DNA from: CAVTJL01 sp963735065
Lineage (GTDB): Bacteria; Pseudomonadota; Alphaproteobacteria; Geminicoccales; Geminicoccaceae
DNA: 64,000 nucleotides
Assembly: GCA_963735065.1 (NCBI GenBank)
Contig: CAVTJL010000007.1
Location: 186,001 to 250,000, forward strand
Reading direction: 5' to 3'
In this document: positions 32,836 to 41,599 of the stretch, one piece after another
How positions within the stretch are numbered: the stretch's first letter is position 1
How the letters are laid out: every line of letters begins with the position of its first letter
The notes under the pieces: generated by a model
Seen by the model: the letters and a program-made list of their open reading frames with translations, nothing else
Databases searched by the model: none
What the model was told of the DNA's origin: nothing
Made by a program: the position numbers and the translations under genes

Positions 32836-34911
32836 TCAGTCCCACATGCCCGCGAGATCGGCGCGCAGATCGACGCGCGGCAGCGCGCCCTTCCCTTCGC
32901 CGGGGACCTCACCCGCCGGGCCGCCACGCACCCGCTCGAAGAGATGCATCAGGCGGTCGGGGATGAAGCGGGTGCGGTTGGCGCGAACGTGGCGGTCGCC
33001 TCTGGCGCGCTGGAGCAGCACGAAGAAGCGCTGCGGCACCATGAGATCCAGCTCGTCCTTGGCCCGCGTCATCGCGACATAGAGAAGCCTGCGCTCCTCC
33101 TCGATCTCCGTCTCGGTGCCGGTCGCCATGTCGGAGGGGATGCAGCCGTCGACGCAGTTGAGGACGAAGACGGCCTTCCATTCCTGGCCCTTGGCCGAGT
33201 GGATGGTCGAGAGGACGAGCTGCTCCTCGTCCCTCAGCGGCGGCCCCGCCTCGTCGCCGATGGCCTCGGGCGGATCGAGGGTGAGGTCGGTGAGGAACCT
33301 CTCCCGACTGGCCGAGCGCAACGCGATCGACTGAAGCTGGTCGAGATCCAGCAGCCGGACGGCCGGGTTCTCGTGCAGCTCGGGCAGCAGCGGATCGTAG
33401 AAGGCGCGGACGCGCTCGAGATCGCCCGGCCAGGCGGGCTCCAGCGCGAGGCCCGCCATCGTCGCGGCGAAGCCCTCCCATAGGTGGCGGGCGGCGGCCG
33501 GCGGCTCCTGCCGATCGAGCCCGGCAGGCCCGCTCTCGTCCAGCCTGCCCAGGAGCCGACGGGCGACGGCCGGCCCGATACCGGGCAGAAGCTGCAGCGT
33601 GCGGAACGCTGCAACGCGGTCGCGCGGGTTCTCGGCCCAGCGCAGGATCGCCATGACATCCTTGACGTGCGCCGCCTCGAGGAACTTGAGGCCGCCCCAT
33701 TTGACGAAGGGGATGTTGCGGCGAACCAGCTCCACCTCGAGCGCCGCGCTATGATGGGCGGTACGGAACAGCACCGCCTGCTGAAGCAGCGGGACGCCCG
33801 CCTCACGCAGCTCGAGAATACGACGCACCACATGGTCGACCTGGGCACCGTCATCCGGAACCTCGACGAGGCGCGGCCGCGCCTGCCCCGGCCGGGCCGC
33901 CTCCAGGTTCTTCGTGAAGCGCTCGCGCGCTAGACCGATGACCCCGTTGGCCCCATCGAGGATCGGCTGCGTCGAGCGGTAGTTGAGCTCGAGCTTCACG
34001 ATCTCGGCGGGCGGCGTGAAGCTGCCCGGGAAGTCCAGGATGTTGCGCACCGTGGCCGCACGGAAGCCGTAGATCGCCTGGGCGTCGTCGCCCACGACCG
34101 TGAGGCCCCTGCCCTCCGGCTTCAGCGCCTTCAGGATCGCTGCCTGGAGCGGGTTGGTGTCCTGATACTCGTCGACCAGGACGAGATCGAATCGGGCCGC
34201 CACATCGACCGCGAGTGCCGGCACCCGCATCAGGCGTTCCCAGAGGAGCAGAAGATCGTCGTAGTCGAGGACGGCCTGGTCGCGCTTTGCCTCGACATAG
34301 GCCTTGAACAGGGTCTTCAGCGCATCCCGCCACTCGAGGCACCAGGGAAACTGCCGTCGCAGCACCTGGTCGAGCGGCTCACCCGCGTTGACCGTGAGCG
34401 AATAGATGGCGAGACACGTGCCCTTGCGCGGAAAGCGCCGATCGCCCTTGGCAAGGTCCAGCTCGTCACGCACGAGGTCAATGAGATCGGCGGCATCGCC
34501 GCGATCCAGAACGGTGAAGCCGGGTGGCAGGCCGATCTCCTCCGCATAGTGACGCAGAAGGCGGCTCCCCACCGCATGGAAGGTGCCGGCCCAGCTGAGG
34601 CCCTCGGCCAGCCGGGCCTTGCCCGTCGCCACCTCGCCGCAGATCCGCTCGACCCTGCGGATCATCTCCTCGGCGGCGCGCCGGCTGAAGGTCAGGAGAA
34701 GCGTGCGCCGCGGATCGGCGCCTGCCAGCAGCAGATGCGCCACGCGATGCGCGAGCGTCATCGTCTTGCCCGTGCCGGCCCCGGCCACGATCAGCAGCGG
34801 CGGGGGCGGTACGAACGGCGCACCCTGACGCACGCCGCCCCCTTGCACGCCAAAGGTCACGGCGGCCTTCTGGCGGTCGTTCAGCGCGTCGAGCAGCGAG
34901 TCGTGGGCCAT
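32836..34911 (-). CDS. UvrD/Rep/PcrA family ATP-dependent 3'-5' DNA helicase
   Basis: A 691-residue superfamily 1 helicase. Visible motifs are the Q motif LNDRQKAAVTF, Walker A AGAGTGKT (43-50), motif II VDEYQDTNP, motif III VVGDDAQAIYGFR, motif IV NYRSTQPIL, motif V STIHSAKGQEWKAVFV and motif VI YVAMTRAKDEL. It is shorter at the C-terminus than E. coli UvrD (720), without the UvrB-interacting tail. It probably acts in repair or replication restart as an accessory paralogue. The substrate-specific role is not decidable. Confidence 0.93.
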   Translation of the reverse strand: MAHDSLLDALNDRQKAAVTFGVQGGGVRQGAPFVPPPPLLIVAGAGTGKTMTLAHRVAHLLLAGADPRRTLLLTFSRRAAEEMIRRVERICGEVATGKARLAEGLSWAGTFHAVGSRLLRHYAEEIGLPPGFTVLDRGDAADLIDLVRDELDLAKGDRRFPRKGTCLAIYSLTVNAGEPLDQVLRRQFPWCLEWRDALKTLFKAYVEAKRDQAVLDYDDLLLLWERLMRVPALAVDVAARFDLVLVDEYQDTNPLQAAILKALKPEGRGLTVVGDDAQAIYGFRAATVRNILDFPGSFTPPAEIVKLELNYRSTQPILDGANGVIGLARERFTKNLEAARPGQARPRLVEVPDDGAQVDHVVRRILELREAGVPLLQQAVLFRTAHHSAALEVELVRRNIPFVKWGGLKFLEAAHVKDVMAILRWAENPRDRVAAFRTLQLLPGIGPAVARRLLGRLDESGPAGLDRQEPPAAARHLWEGFAATMAGLALEPAWPGDLERVRAFYDPLLPELHENPAVRLLDLDQLQSIALRSASRERFLTDLTLDPPEAIGDEAGPPLRDEEQLVLSTIHSAKGQEWKAVFVLNCVDGCIPSDMATGTETEIEEERRLLYVAMTRAKDELDLMVPQRFFVLLQRARGDRHVRANRTRFIPDRLMHLFERVRGGPAGEVPGEGKGALPRVDLRADLAGMWD

Positions 34912-35112
34912 CCCCGTGGCTCATAGCGGCTCGGCGCCCGCATCGGAAGATCGTGGGTCCCGTTCGGCTGACGATAGCATGGACGAGAGTCGACCCGTCA
35001 TGCGCCGCTGCCGTCACCCGCGATCGGATTGCAGCCCCCGCCGCGCAGCGCTTGTCGGCTTCCCCCCGGGCTGCGAAGCTCCGCCCCGGCTCGAAGAAAG
35101 GGAGGCAGCGCC

Positions 35113-36745
35113 ATGAAGACCGCGGAGGTCATCGCGGAGATCCTGCGCCGCGAGGGTGTCGAGATGGTGATCGGCTATCCGGTCAACCACGTCCTCGAAT
35201 ATGCGGCGCGGGTGGGGATCAGGCCGGTGATCGTGCGCCAGGAGCGGACCGGTCTGCACATGGCCGACGCCATCTCGCGCGTCACCTCGGGCAGGAAGCT
35301 CGGCGTCTTCGCCATGCAGCACGGGCCGGGCACCGAGAACGCCTATGGCGGCATCGCCCAGGCGCACAGCGAGGCCATCCCGCTCCTCGTGATGCCGATG
35401 GGCTATGCCCGCAAGCTCGCCTGGGTACAGCCCAATTACCTGGCCAGCCTCCAGATGCAGGGCATCACGAAGTCGGCCGAGCCGATCACGACGGCCCGCG
35501 AGATCCCGGCCATCCTGCGCCGCGCCTTCACGCGGCTCAGGAGCGGCCGCGGCGGTCCCGTCCTGGTCGAGATCCCGATCGACGTCTGGGCCGAGGAGAT
35601 CGACACCGTCGACTACACGCCGGTCCACCGCCTGCGCAGCGGCCCTGATCCCGAGGCAGTCGAGAAGGCCGCCTCGATGCTGCTCGCCGCCAAGCGGCCC
35701 GTCATCTATGCGGGCCAGGGCGTGCACTGGGCCGAAGCCTGGGACGGACTCAAGGCGCTGGCCGAGCGGCTGGCCATCCCCGTCTGCACCAGCCTCGAGG
35801 GCAAGAGCAGCCTTCCCCGAGGACCATCCGCTGGCGCTGGGCTCGGGCGGCCGCGCCATGCCTGAGACCGTCTTTCATTTCCTCAAGGAATCGGACCTGA
35901 TCCTCGGCATCGGCTGCAGCTTCGGGCAGACGAGCTTCGGCGTCACGATGCCGAGCGGCAAGACGATCATCCACGCCACCCTCGACCCGATGGACGTCAA
36001 CAAGGACCTCGCCTGCGCGCACGCCGTCCTGGGCGACGCGAAGCTCTTCCTCGAGGCGCTGCTCGCCGAGATCGACCGCCAGGACAAAGGCGGCGCCCGT
36101 GATCCGGGCCCCGTCGCCCGCGAGATCCAGGAGGTCCGCCAGCGCTGGCTCGACCGCTGGCTGCCGAAGCTCACCTCGGACGCCACCCCGCTCGATCCCT
36201 ACCGCGTGCTCTGGGACCTCCAGCACACGGTCGACATGGCCGAGACGATCATCACCCACGACGCCGGCAGCCCGCGCGACCAGCTCTCGCCCTACTGGCG
36301 CTCGACCGTGCCGCTCTCCTACATCGGCTGGGGCAAGTCGACCCAGCTGGGCTACGGGCTCGGCCTTGCCATGGGCGCCAAGCTCGCCAAGCCGGACAAG
36401 CTCTGCATCAACGTCTGGGGCGATGCCGCCATCGGCTTCACCGGCATGGACATCGAGACCGCCGTCCGCGAGCGGATTCCTATTCTGTCAATTCTGCTCA
36501 ACAACTTCTCGATGGCGATCGAGCTCAAGGTGATGCCGGAATCGACGGCCCGCTACCGCTCCACCGACATCTCCGGCGACTACGCGGCCTTCGCCCGCGC
36601 CCTCGGCGCCCATGGCGAGCGGATCACCGAGCCAACCGAGATCGTGCCGGCCATCCGCCGCGGCATCGAGGCGACCCGCCAGGGCAAGCCCGCACTCCTC
36701 GAGTTCATCACGAGCAAGGAGGAATCGATCTCGAGCTTCAGCTAG
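35113..36745 (+). pseudogene. Thiamine-diphosphate enzyme (acetolactate synthase-like), split by a +1 frameshift
   Basis: The first frame runs from the ATG at 35113 (after GGGAGG) to a stop at 35865 and covers the N-terminal PYR domain (MKTAEVIAEILRREGVEMVIGYP; the activating Glu in RQERTGLHMADAISR). The reading then continues in the next frame from about 35810 (AFPEDHPLALGSGG) to 36745 with the central and PP domains (WGDAAIGFTGMDIETAVRERIP...LLNNFSMAIE, the metal and ThDP motif). Removing one base near 35809 restores GKSAFPEDHPLALGSGG exactly, so this is one inserted base. The whole protein would be about 543 residues. The family includes acetolactate synthase, glyoxylate carboligase and related decarboxylases; the substrate is unknown. 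Confidence 0.85.
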
Positions 36746-36817
36746 CCGCCGGCGCGTGCAATGAGACAGCGACGTGCTTGAGCCTCGCTTGGTCCATCAG
36801 CTTGTTCACTGACCAGC

Positions 36818-36835
36818 TATAGCCTTGAAGCTATA
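36818..36835. promoter_or_regulatory. Inverted repeat at the higBA promoter, probable antitoxin operator
   Basis: TATAGC-CTTGAA-GCTATA, a perfect 6-base inverted repeat with a 6-base spacer, ends one base before the toxin ATG at 36837. AGCTATA is also repeated directly (36815 and 36829). The site is AT-rich against a GC-rich background. HigA-type antitoxins repress their own operon at such palindromes. Confidence 0.55.
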
Positions 36836-36836
36836 T

Positions 36837-37228
36837 ATGGGTTGGACGGCTGTTCTCGTCGACGAATTCGACGCGGAGTTCGAGAAGCTCCCGTCGGAGG
36901 TTCAGGACTAACTGTTGGCGCACGCCAAGCTCCTGGGCGAGTTTGGGCCGGGCTGGGCCGTCCCTATGTGGACACTCTGAAGGGCTCGAGCTACGCGAAC
37001 ATGAAGGAGCTGCGCTTCAATGCGGAGGATGGTGTGTGGCGTGTCGCCTTCGCGTTTGACCCAGCTCGGAATGCCGCTTTGCTCGTGGCAGGCAGCAAGT
37101 CCGGCGTGAGCGAGCGGCGCTTCTACAGACAGCTTATTGCCAAAGCCGACAAGCGCTATGCGGCTCACCTGAGCCGGCATGCGGCGGCAGGAGGGCAGGA
37201 GAGATTGGATGGCTCGGACGCTGAATGA
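36837..37228 (+). pseudogene. HigB/RelE-like (Gp49 family) toxin gene, inactivated
   Basis: The first 24 codons read MGWTAVLVDEFDAEFEKLPSEVQD and then meet TAA at 36909. Reading past it gives LLAHAKLLGEFGP, then a one-base loss near 36950 moves the sense to another frame: LGRPYVDTLKGSSYANMKELRF...DGVWRVAFAFDP...LLVAGSKSGVSERRFYRQLIAKAD. That segment is the core of Gp49/HigB-type mRNA-interferase toxins. A single G-to-T change in a Glu codon would explain the stop. Two independent lesions argue for genuine loss. The 3' end overlaps the intact antitoxin start. Confidence 0.85.
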
Positions 37229-37607
37229 CGTCGTCGCTTCGCTTCCGGCCAGCCGGCGCGAGCGGGTTGAAGCGCGGTTCCTCGAGCTGAAGGACGAGGT
37301 GGAAGGTCTGCAAGAGCTGCGCCGTGTCACGGGCATGGCGCAGGCCGACGTCGCGACCGCGCTCAAGATAAAGCAGCCATCCGTCTCGAAGATCGAGAAG
37401 CAGGCCGACATGTATCTCTCGACGCTGCGAAGCTATGTCGAGGCCGTCGGCGGTGAGCTCGAGCTGGTGGTCAGGCTGCCGGCCCGCCCACCGATCCGCC
37501 TGCAGCGCCTCGGTGACGCCGTTCCCGACGGGAAGGAATCGGCAAGCCGCAGCAAAGCAAGGGCCAACGCCAAGAAGCCAGCAGGTCGTTCAGCCTACGC
37601 AGGATAG
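37209..37607 (+). CDS. HigA-like XRE family antitoxin, intact
   Basis: A 132-residue protein from the ATG at 37209, preceded by AGGAGAG. The helix-turn-helix lies at LRRVTGMAQADVATALKIKQPSVSKIEKQAD (about 47-77), and LSTLRSYVEAVGGELELVVRLP is the family's conserved C-terminal block. The last 30 residues are basic and low-complexity (SRSKARANAKKPAG). It would bind the upstream palindrome and neutralise the HigB-type toxin, whose gene is broken here, so it may persist as an orphan repressor. Confidence 0.9.
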   Translation: MARTLNDVVASLPASRRERVEARFLELKDEVEGLQELRRVTGMAQADVATALKIKQPSVSKIEKQADMYLSTLRSYVEAVGGELELVVRLPARPPIRLQRLGDAVPDGKESASRSKARANAKKPAGRSAYAG

Positions 37608-37672
37608 CGAGGCTCCTGCCGGCCCAGCGGGACGATCCGCCTAACTGCGACAAGTCCAGCCCGAACGGCGGT

Positions 37673-37701
37673 GGGCGGGACCGCGCCTCGTGGTCCCGCC
37701 C
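37673..37701. terminator. Stem-loop between convergent higA and butanediol dehydrogenase-like genes
   Basis: Perfect 10-base arms (GGGCGGGACC and GGTCCCGCCC) with a 9-base loop. No T-run follows. It sits in the 104-base gap between two convergent genes and is a probable bidirectional terminator. Confidence 0.55.
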
Positions 37702-37711
37702 CGACCATCGC

Positions 37712-38776
37712 TCATCCGTTAGGCTGGACCAGGATCTTGACGTGCCGGTCGCGGTTGGCCAGCAGCTCCTCGAACCCACCCGGCACGATGTCGTCGACCG
37801 CGATGCGCTTCGTGATCATCGGTGTCGGGTCGATGCGGCCGTCGCGCAGCAGGCTGATGACGCGCGGGAAGTCGTTGTTGTAGCAGATGGTGCCGACGAG
37901 CCGGATCTCGCGCAGCACCATCGCCAGCATGTCCACCTTGGCCGGATGGCCCCAGATGGCGATCATCACCATCGTGCCGCCGCGACGCACCGTGTCCATG
38001 GCGGAAGTGACGGTGGCCTCGTTGCCCGCCGCGTCGAAGGTGACCTCGGCACCACGACCGCGGGTGAGCTGCAGCACCTCGCTCGCCACATCCACCTTGC
38101 GCGGATCGAGGACGAGATCGGCCTTGAGCGTGCGCGCCATCTCCTGGCGCGCCGCAGCGGGCTCCACCACGATCACCGTGCCGGCACCGGCAGCCCTGAG
38201 GCAGAGGATCGTCGCCTGCCCGATCGGCCCCGCCCCATAGACCACGGCGACGTCGCCCGGACGCAGGGGCGACTGGCGCACGGCATGAAACGCCACGGCC
38301 AGCGGCTCGACCATGGCGCCGATCTCGCTGCTGATATCGCCCAGCAGGTGCGAGCGCTCGGCCAGGGCCACCACGTACTCGGAGAACCCGCCCCCGCCGC
38401 CGGAGAGGCCCTGAAAGCCGATCTTGCGGCAGAGGTGATAGTCGCCCCGGCGGCACTCGTCGTCGTCGCCCGAAGAGAAGACCGGGTCGACCGCCACGCG
38501 GTCGCCGACCTTGAACCCGCTGACGCCCTGCCCGATCTCGGCCACGGTGCCCGCGAACTCGTGGCCCAGGATCAGCGGCAGCGTCTCGCCGGTGATGGGG
38601 TGAGGCTTGCCCGGCGCGGGAACGAAGATCGGCCCTTCCTCGTACTCGTGCAGGTCGGTGCCGCAGATGCCGCACCAATCGATCTTCAGCTTGAGCGTGC
38701 CCGGCCGGACCTTCGGCTCGGGCCGGTCCTCCACGCGAATGTCCTCGCGGCCGTGATAGACGGCAGCTTTCATCAT
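37712..38776 (-). CDS. Zinc-dependent (2,3-butanediol dehydrogenase-like) medium-chain dehydrogenase
   Basis: A 354-residue MDR enzyme. The catalytic zinc region reads CGICGTDLHEYEEGP...LGHEFAGTVAEIG, and the Rossmann motif is VVYGAGPIGQATILCL. The structural-zinc lobe is reduced (DDDECRRGDYHLCRKIGF, two cysteines). The best resemblance is to (R,R)-butanediol dehydrogenases, but polyol or sugar-acid substrates are as likely given the neighbours. Two ATGs in a row (38776 and 38773) follow AGGAGG; the second has better spacing. It is last in the minus-strand TRAP-SDR-MDR group. Confidence 0.9.
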   Translation of the reverse strand: MMKAAVYHGREDIRVEDRPEPKVRPGTLKLKIDWCGICGTDLHEYEEGPIFVPAPGKPHPITGETLPLILGHEFAGTVAEIGQGVSGFKVGDRVAVDPVFSSGDDDECRRGDYHLCRKIGFQGLSGGGGGFSEYVVALAERSHLLGDISSEIGAMVEPLAVAFHAVRQSPLRPGDVAVVYGAGPIGQATILCLRAAGAGTVIVVEPAAARQEMARTLKADLVLDPRKVDVASEVLQLTRGRGAEVTFDAAGNEATVTSAMDTVRRGGTMVMIAIWGHPAKVDMLAMVLREIRLVGTICYNNDFPRVISLLRDGRIDPTPMITKRIAVDDIVPGGFEELLANRDRHVKILVQPNG

Positions 38777-38803
38777 CAGCCTCCTGTTTCCTCGTCCTGT
38801 CGG

Positions 38804-39592
38804 TCAGTCGAGAACGATGCCGCCGTCCACGAGCAGGGTCTGGCCCGTCATGAAGGCCGAGTCGCGGCTGGCGAGAAAGAGCGCCACGCCGGCCATGTCG
38901 TCCGGCTGCGAGCCGCGGCCCAGCAGCGCCGTGGCGGCAAAGGTCTCGAAGGCCTCGTTGTCCTTGCTCGTGAGGCCGCTGTCGCGGAAGCCGCGGTCGA
39001 TCAGCTTCCACATGTCGGTCGCGACCACCCCGGGGCAGATGGCGTTCACCCAAATCTTGTCCTTGGCGAAGGCGCGGGCACCCGCCTGCGTGAGCGCCAC
39101 GACGGCAAACTTGCTGGCCGAGTAGTGGGCCAGGGGCTCATAGCCCTGCTTGCCGGCGATGGAGGCCGTGTTGACGATGCTGCCGCCCGTGCCCTGCTGG
39201 ATCATCTGGCGGGCGGCCTCCTGCATGCAGATCAGCACGCCGAGGCCGTTGACGTCCATGACCGCCCGCCAGTCCTCCTCCGTGATCGTGAGGAAGGGGC
39301 GCACCTGGGCGATGCCGGCATTGTTGAAGACCGCATCGACGCCGCCGAACGCCTTGACGGTGGCAGCGATCATCGCCTTGACGCTCGCCCGCTCGCGCAC
39401 GTCCACCTGAACCGCCAGGGCTTTGCCGCCGGCAGCCTCGATACCCTCGGCCGTGGCCTTCGCGATCTTGAGATCGAGGTCGGCGATGACGAGATTGCCG
39501 CCCTCTGCGGCCATGGCCTTGGCCATCTCGGCGCCGATGCCGCGCCCACCACCGGTGACGATGATGCGCTGGCCTGCCAAGCGTCCTGGCAT
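38804..39592 (-). CDS. SDR family oxidoreductase
   Basis: A 262-residue classical short-chain dehydrogenase from the ATG at 39592, with GGGAG upstream; the frame is open further but not conserved. It shows TGGGRGIG for cofactor binding, NNAGIAQ, catalytic Ser (TASIAG) and YSASK with the Tyr-Lys pair, then NAICPGVVATDM. An acidic residue after beta-2 (IADLDL) indicates NAD(H) preference. It resembles sorbitol, meso-butanediol and other polyol dehydrogenases. It starts 27 bases before the MDR gene in the same operon. Confidence 0.92.
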   Translation of the reverse strand: MPGRLAGQRIIVTGGGRGIGAEMAKAMAAEGGNLVIADLDLKIAKATAEGIEAAGGKALAVQVDVRERASVKAMIAATVKAFGGVDAVFNNAGIAQVRPFLTITEEDWRAVMDVNGLGVLICMQEAARQMIQQGTGGSIVNTASIAGKQGYEPLAHYSASKFAVVALTQAGARAFAKDKIWVNAICPGVVATDMWKLIDRGFRDSGLTSKDNEAFETFAATALLGRGSQPDDMAGVALFLASRDSAFMTGQTLLVDGGIVLD

Positions 39593-39785
39593 CCTTGTTC
39601 TCCCTGATATCAACCGATGTCCCGAGCGAGCCATCGATGGGCGTCTCCGGCCCAACATCAAACTGGTTCCACCGTGCCCCGTCGTCCAGATGGAATCCTG
39701 CCCTATCCGGACAATTAGCCGCGCGCCGAGAGCACAGCGCATCCGTGCTTGTCGTCAGCGTGCCGAGCGCGCCCAGCACGGCTGA

Positions 39786-41087
39786 TCAGGGCGTGCCAAG
39801 GACCAGGTTGGGAATGTAGGAGGACAGCGGCTTGAAAAGGACCACGAGGGCCAAAATGACGAGCTCGGCCACGATGAAGGGCCAGCAATAGCGTACCGTC
39901 TCGCCATAAGGGCATTTGGCGATGCTGGAGGCGACAAAGAGCAGGACAGCGACGGGCGGCGTGGTCGAGCCTATCTGGGTCGCCATGACGACCGCGAGGC
40001 CGAGCTGGAACTGGTCGATGCCGAGCTGCGTGCCGATGAAGACGGCGATGGGCACGCTGATGATCAGGATCGCCATGCTGTCGACGAACATGGTCAGCAA
40101 AAGCATGGCGAGGATCAGGAGAAGGAAGATCAGCTCGGGCGAGCGCGTGACACCCATGATGCCGCCCAGCACGAGCTGGTTGAAGTTGAGGTAGGCCAGG
40201 AGCCAGCCGAAGCCGCCGGCCATGCCGATGATGCCCGAGACCATGCAGGTCGTGACGGCCGCATCGATGAAGATGCGCGGCAGGTCCTTGAGCCCGATGG
40301 TGCGGTAGACGAAGCGGGCGATGAGAAAGGCATAGATGCAGACGATCACGCCCGCCTCGGTCGCGGTGAAGATGCCGCCCAGGATGCCGCCGATGATGAT
40401 GACCGGGGCCAGCAGCGCGGGCCAGACGTGCAGCGTCGCCCGGGCCATGCGGCCCAGGGAGAAGGCGCCTTCTCCCGATTGCAGAAACGGGTAGCGGGCG
40501 GCGCGACGGGAGTGCAGCCAGACGACGAACATCAGCGCCATGCCGACGAGGGCGCCCGGAATGATGCCGCCCAGGAAGAGGCCGCCGATCGAGACGTTGG
40601 CGAGCGAGCCATAGACGATCATCGTCATGCTGGGCGGGATGATGGCGCCAATGGTGCCGGCCGTGGCGCAGAGCGCCGCCGCGTAGCCCGAGGGATAGCC
40701 CCGCTCCTTCATGGCCGGGATCAGCACCGAGCCGATGGCCGAGGTGTCGGCCGTGGAGGAGCCCGAGACGCCGGCGAAGACCATGCTCGAGACCACGTTC
40801 GCGTGGGCGAGCCCGCCGCGGAAATGCCCGACCACGGTCTCCGCGAAGTCCACCAGCTTCCGGCTGATGCCACCCTGGGCCATCAGCTCGCCGGCGAGAA
40901 TAAAATAGGGCAAGGCCAGCAGGCTGAAGCTGTCGAGCGTCGTGAACATCTTCTGCGGGTAGAGCGCCAGCACGAGCCCGGGCGCCAGCAGGATCCCGGC
41001 GAGCCCGACCAGCCCCAGGGCCAGGATGATCGGCAGGCCCACGAAGATCATCACGAGGAGCGCGAGGAAGAGGCTCAGCAGCATCAT
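39786..41087 (-). CDS. TRAP transporter large permease (DctM)
   Basis: A 433-residue protein with about twelve membrane helices. Typical DctM segments are FSLLALPYFILAGELMAQGGISRKLVDFA, GVSGSSTADTSAIGSVLIPAMKERGY and GAIIPPSMTMIVYGSLANVSIGGLFLGGIIPG. It forms the Na+-driven transport channel of a TRAP system. It lies 15 bases after the small permease and 38-40 bases before the edge of a gap that leads to the SDR gene. Confidence 0.95.
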   Translation of the reverse strand: MMLLSLFLALLVMIFVGLPIILALGLVGLAGILLAPGLVLALYPQKMFTTLDSFSLLALPYFILAGELMAQGGISRKLVDFAETVVGHFRGGLAHANVVSSMVFAGVSGSSTADTSAIGSVLIPAMKERGYPSGYAAALCATAGTIGAIIPPSMTMIVYGSLANVSIGGLFLGGIIPGALVGMALMFVVWLHSRRAARYPFLQSGEGAFSLGRMARATLHVWPALLAPVIIIGGILGGIFTATEAGVIVCIYAFLIARFVYRTIGLKDLPRIFIDAAVTTCMVSGIIGMAGGFGWLLAYLNFNQLVLGGIMGVTRSPELIFLLLILAMLLLTMFVDSMAILIISVPIAVFIGTQLGIDQFQLGLAVVMATQIGSTTPPVAVLLFVASSIAKCPYGETVRYCWPFIVAELVILALVVLFKPLSSYIPNLVLGTP

Positions 41088-41102
41088 GCGCTTCGCCCCG
41101 CG

Positions 41103-41576
41103 CTAGCCCGCAAGGTCGGCACGGACATGTGCTGCGAGGCGCCTGATGGCGACGAGCACCGTGTAGGCGGCACCGCCCAGGATGCCGCCATAGACCCAAT
41201 CCATGCGCAGCCCAAGGCCCGGGCTGTGCTGCAGCCTGAGGAAGTGCATGAGCTGAACCGTGCCCACGAGGATCGCCAAGGCAAGCCCGATCCAAAGAAG
41301 CTCGACGATCACCGCGAAGACGAGACGCCCGGCCCTGCCCAGTCGCGCCGGGATGAGATCGAGGCCGATATGGGCGCCCCGGCGGTAGGCGACCGGGATG
41401 CCGAGAAAGACGATCCAGATCTGGCCGTAGCGCTGGAACTCCTCGCTCCAGCTCAGCGAGTAGTTGAAGAAGAACCTGTTCGTCACCTGAGCCGCCCCGA
41501 CGAGGACGATCGCCAGGAAAATCAGGAAGATGAAAAGCTCGACCGCGCGATCGAGGCCGTCCAGAGCCCGGCTCAC
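41103..41576 (-). CDS. TRAP transporter small permease (DctQ)
   Basis: A 157-residue protein from the GTG at 41576 (VSRALDGLDRAVELFIFLIFLAIVLVGAAQVTNRFFFN). It has four membrane helices and the DctQ hallmark LSWSEEFQRYGQIWIVFLGIPVAYRRGAHIGLD. It begins 23 bases after the binding-protein stop. It couples the solute-binding protein to DctM. Confidence 0.92.
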   Translation of the reverse strand: MSRALDGLDRAVELFIFLIFLAIVLVGAAQVTNRFFFNYSLSWSEEFQRYGQIWIVFLGIPVAYRRGAHIGLDLIPARLGRAGRLVFAVIVELLWIGLALAILVGTVQLMHFLRLQHSPGLGLRMDWVYGGILGGAAYTVLVAIRRLAAHVRADLAG

Positions 41577-41599
41577 GGGCCCGACCGTCCGCCCGCGCC

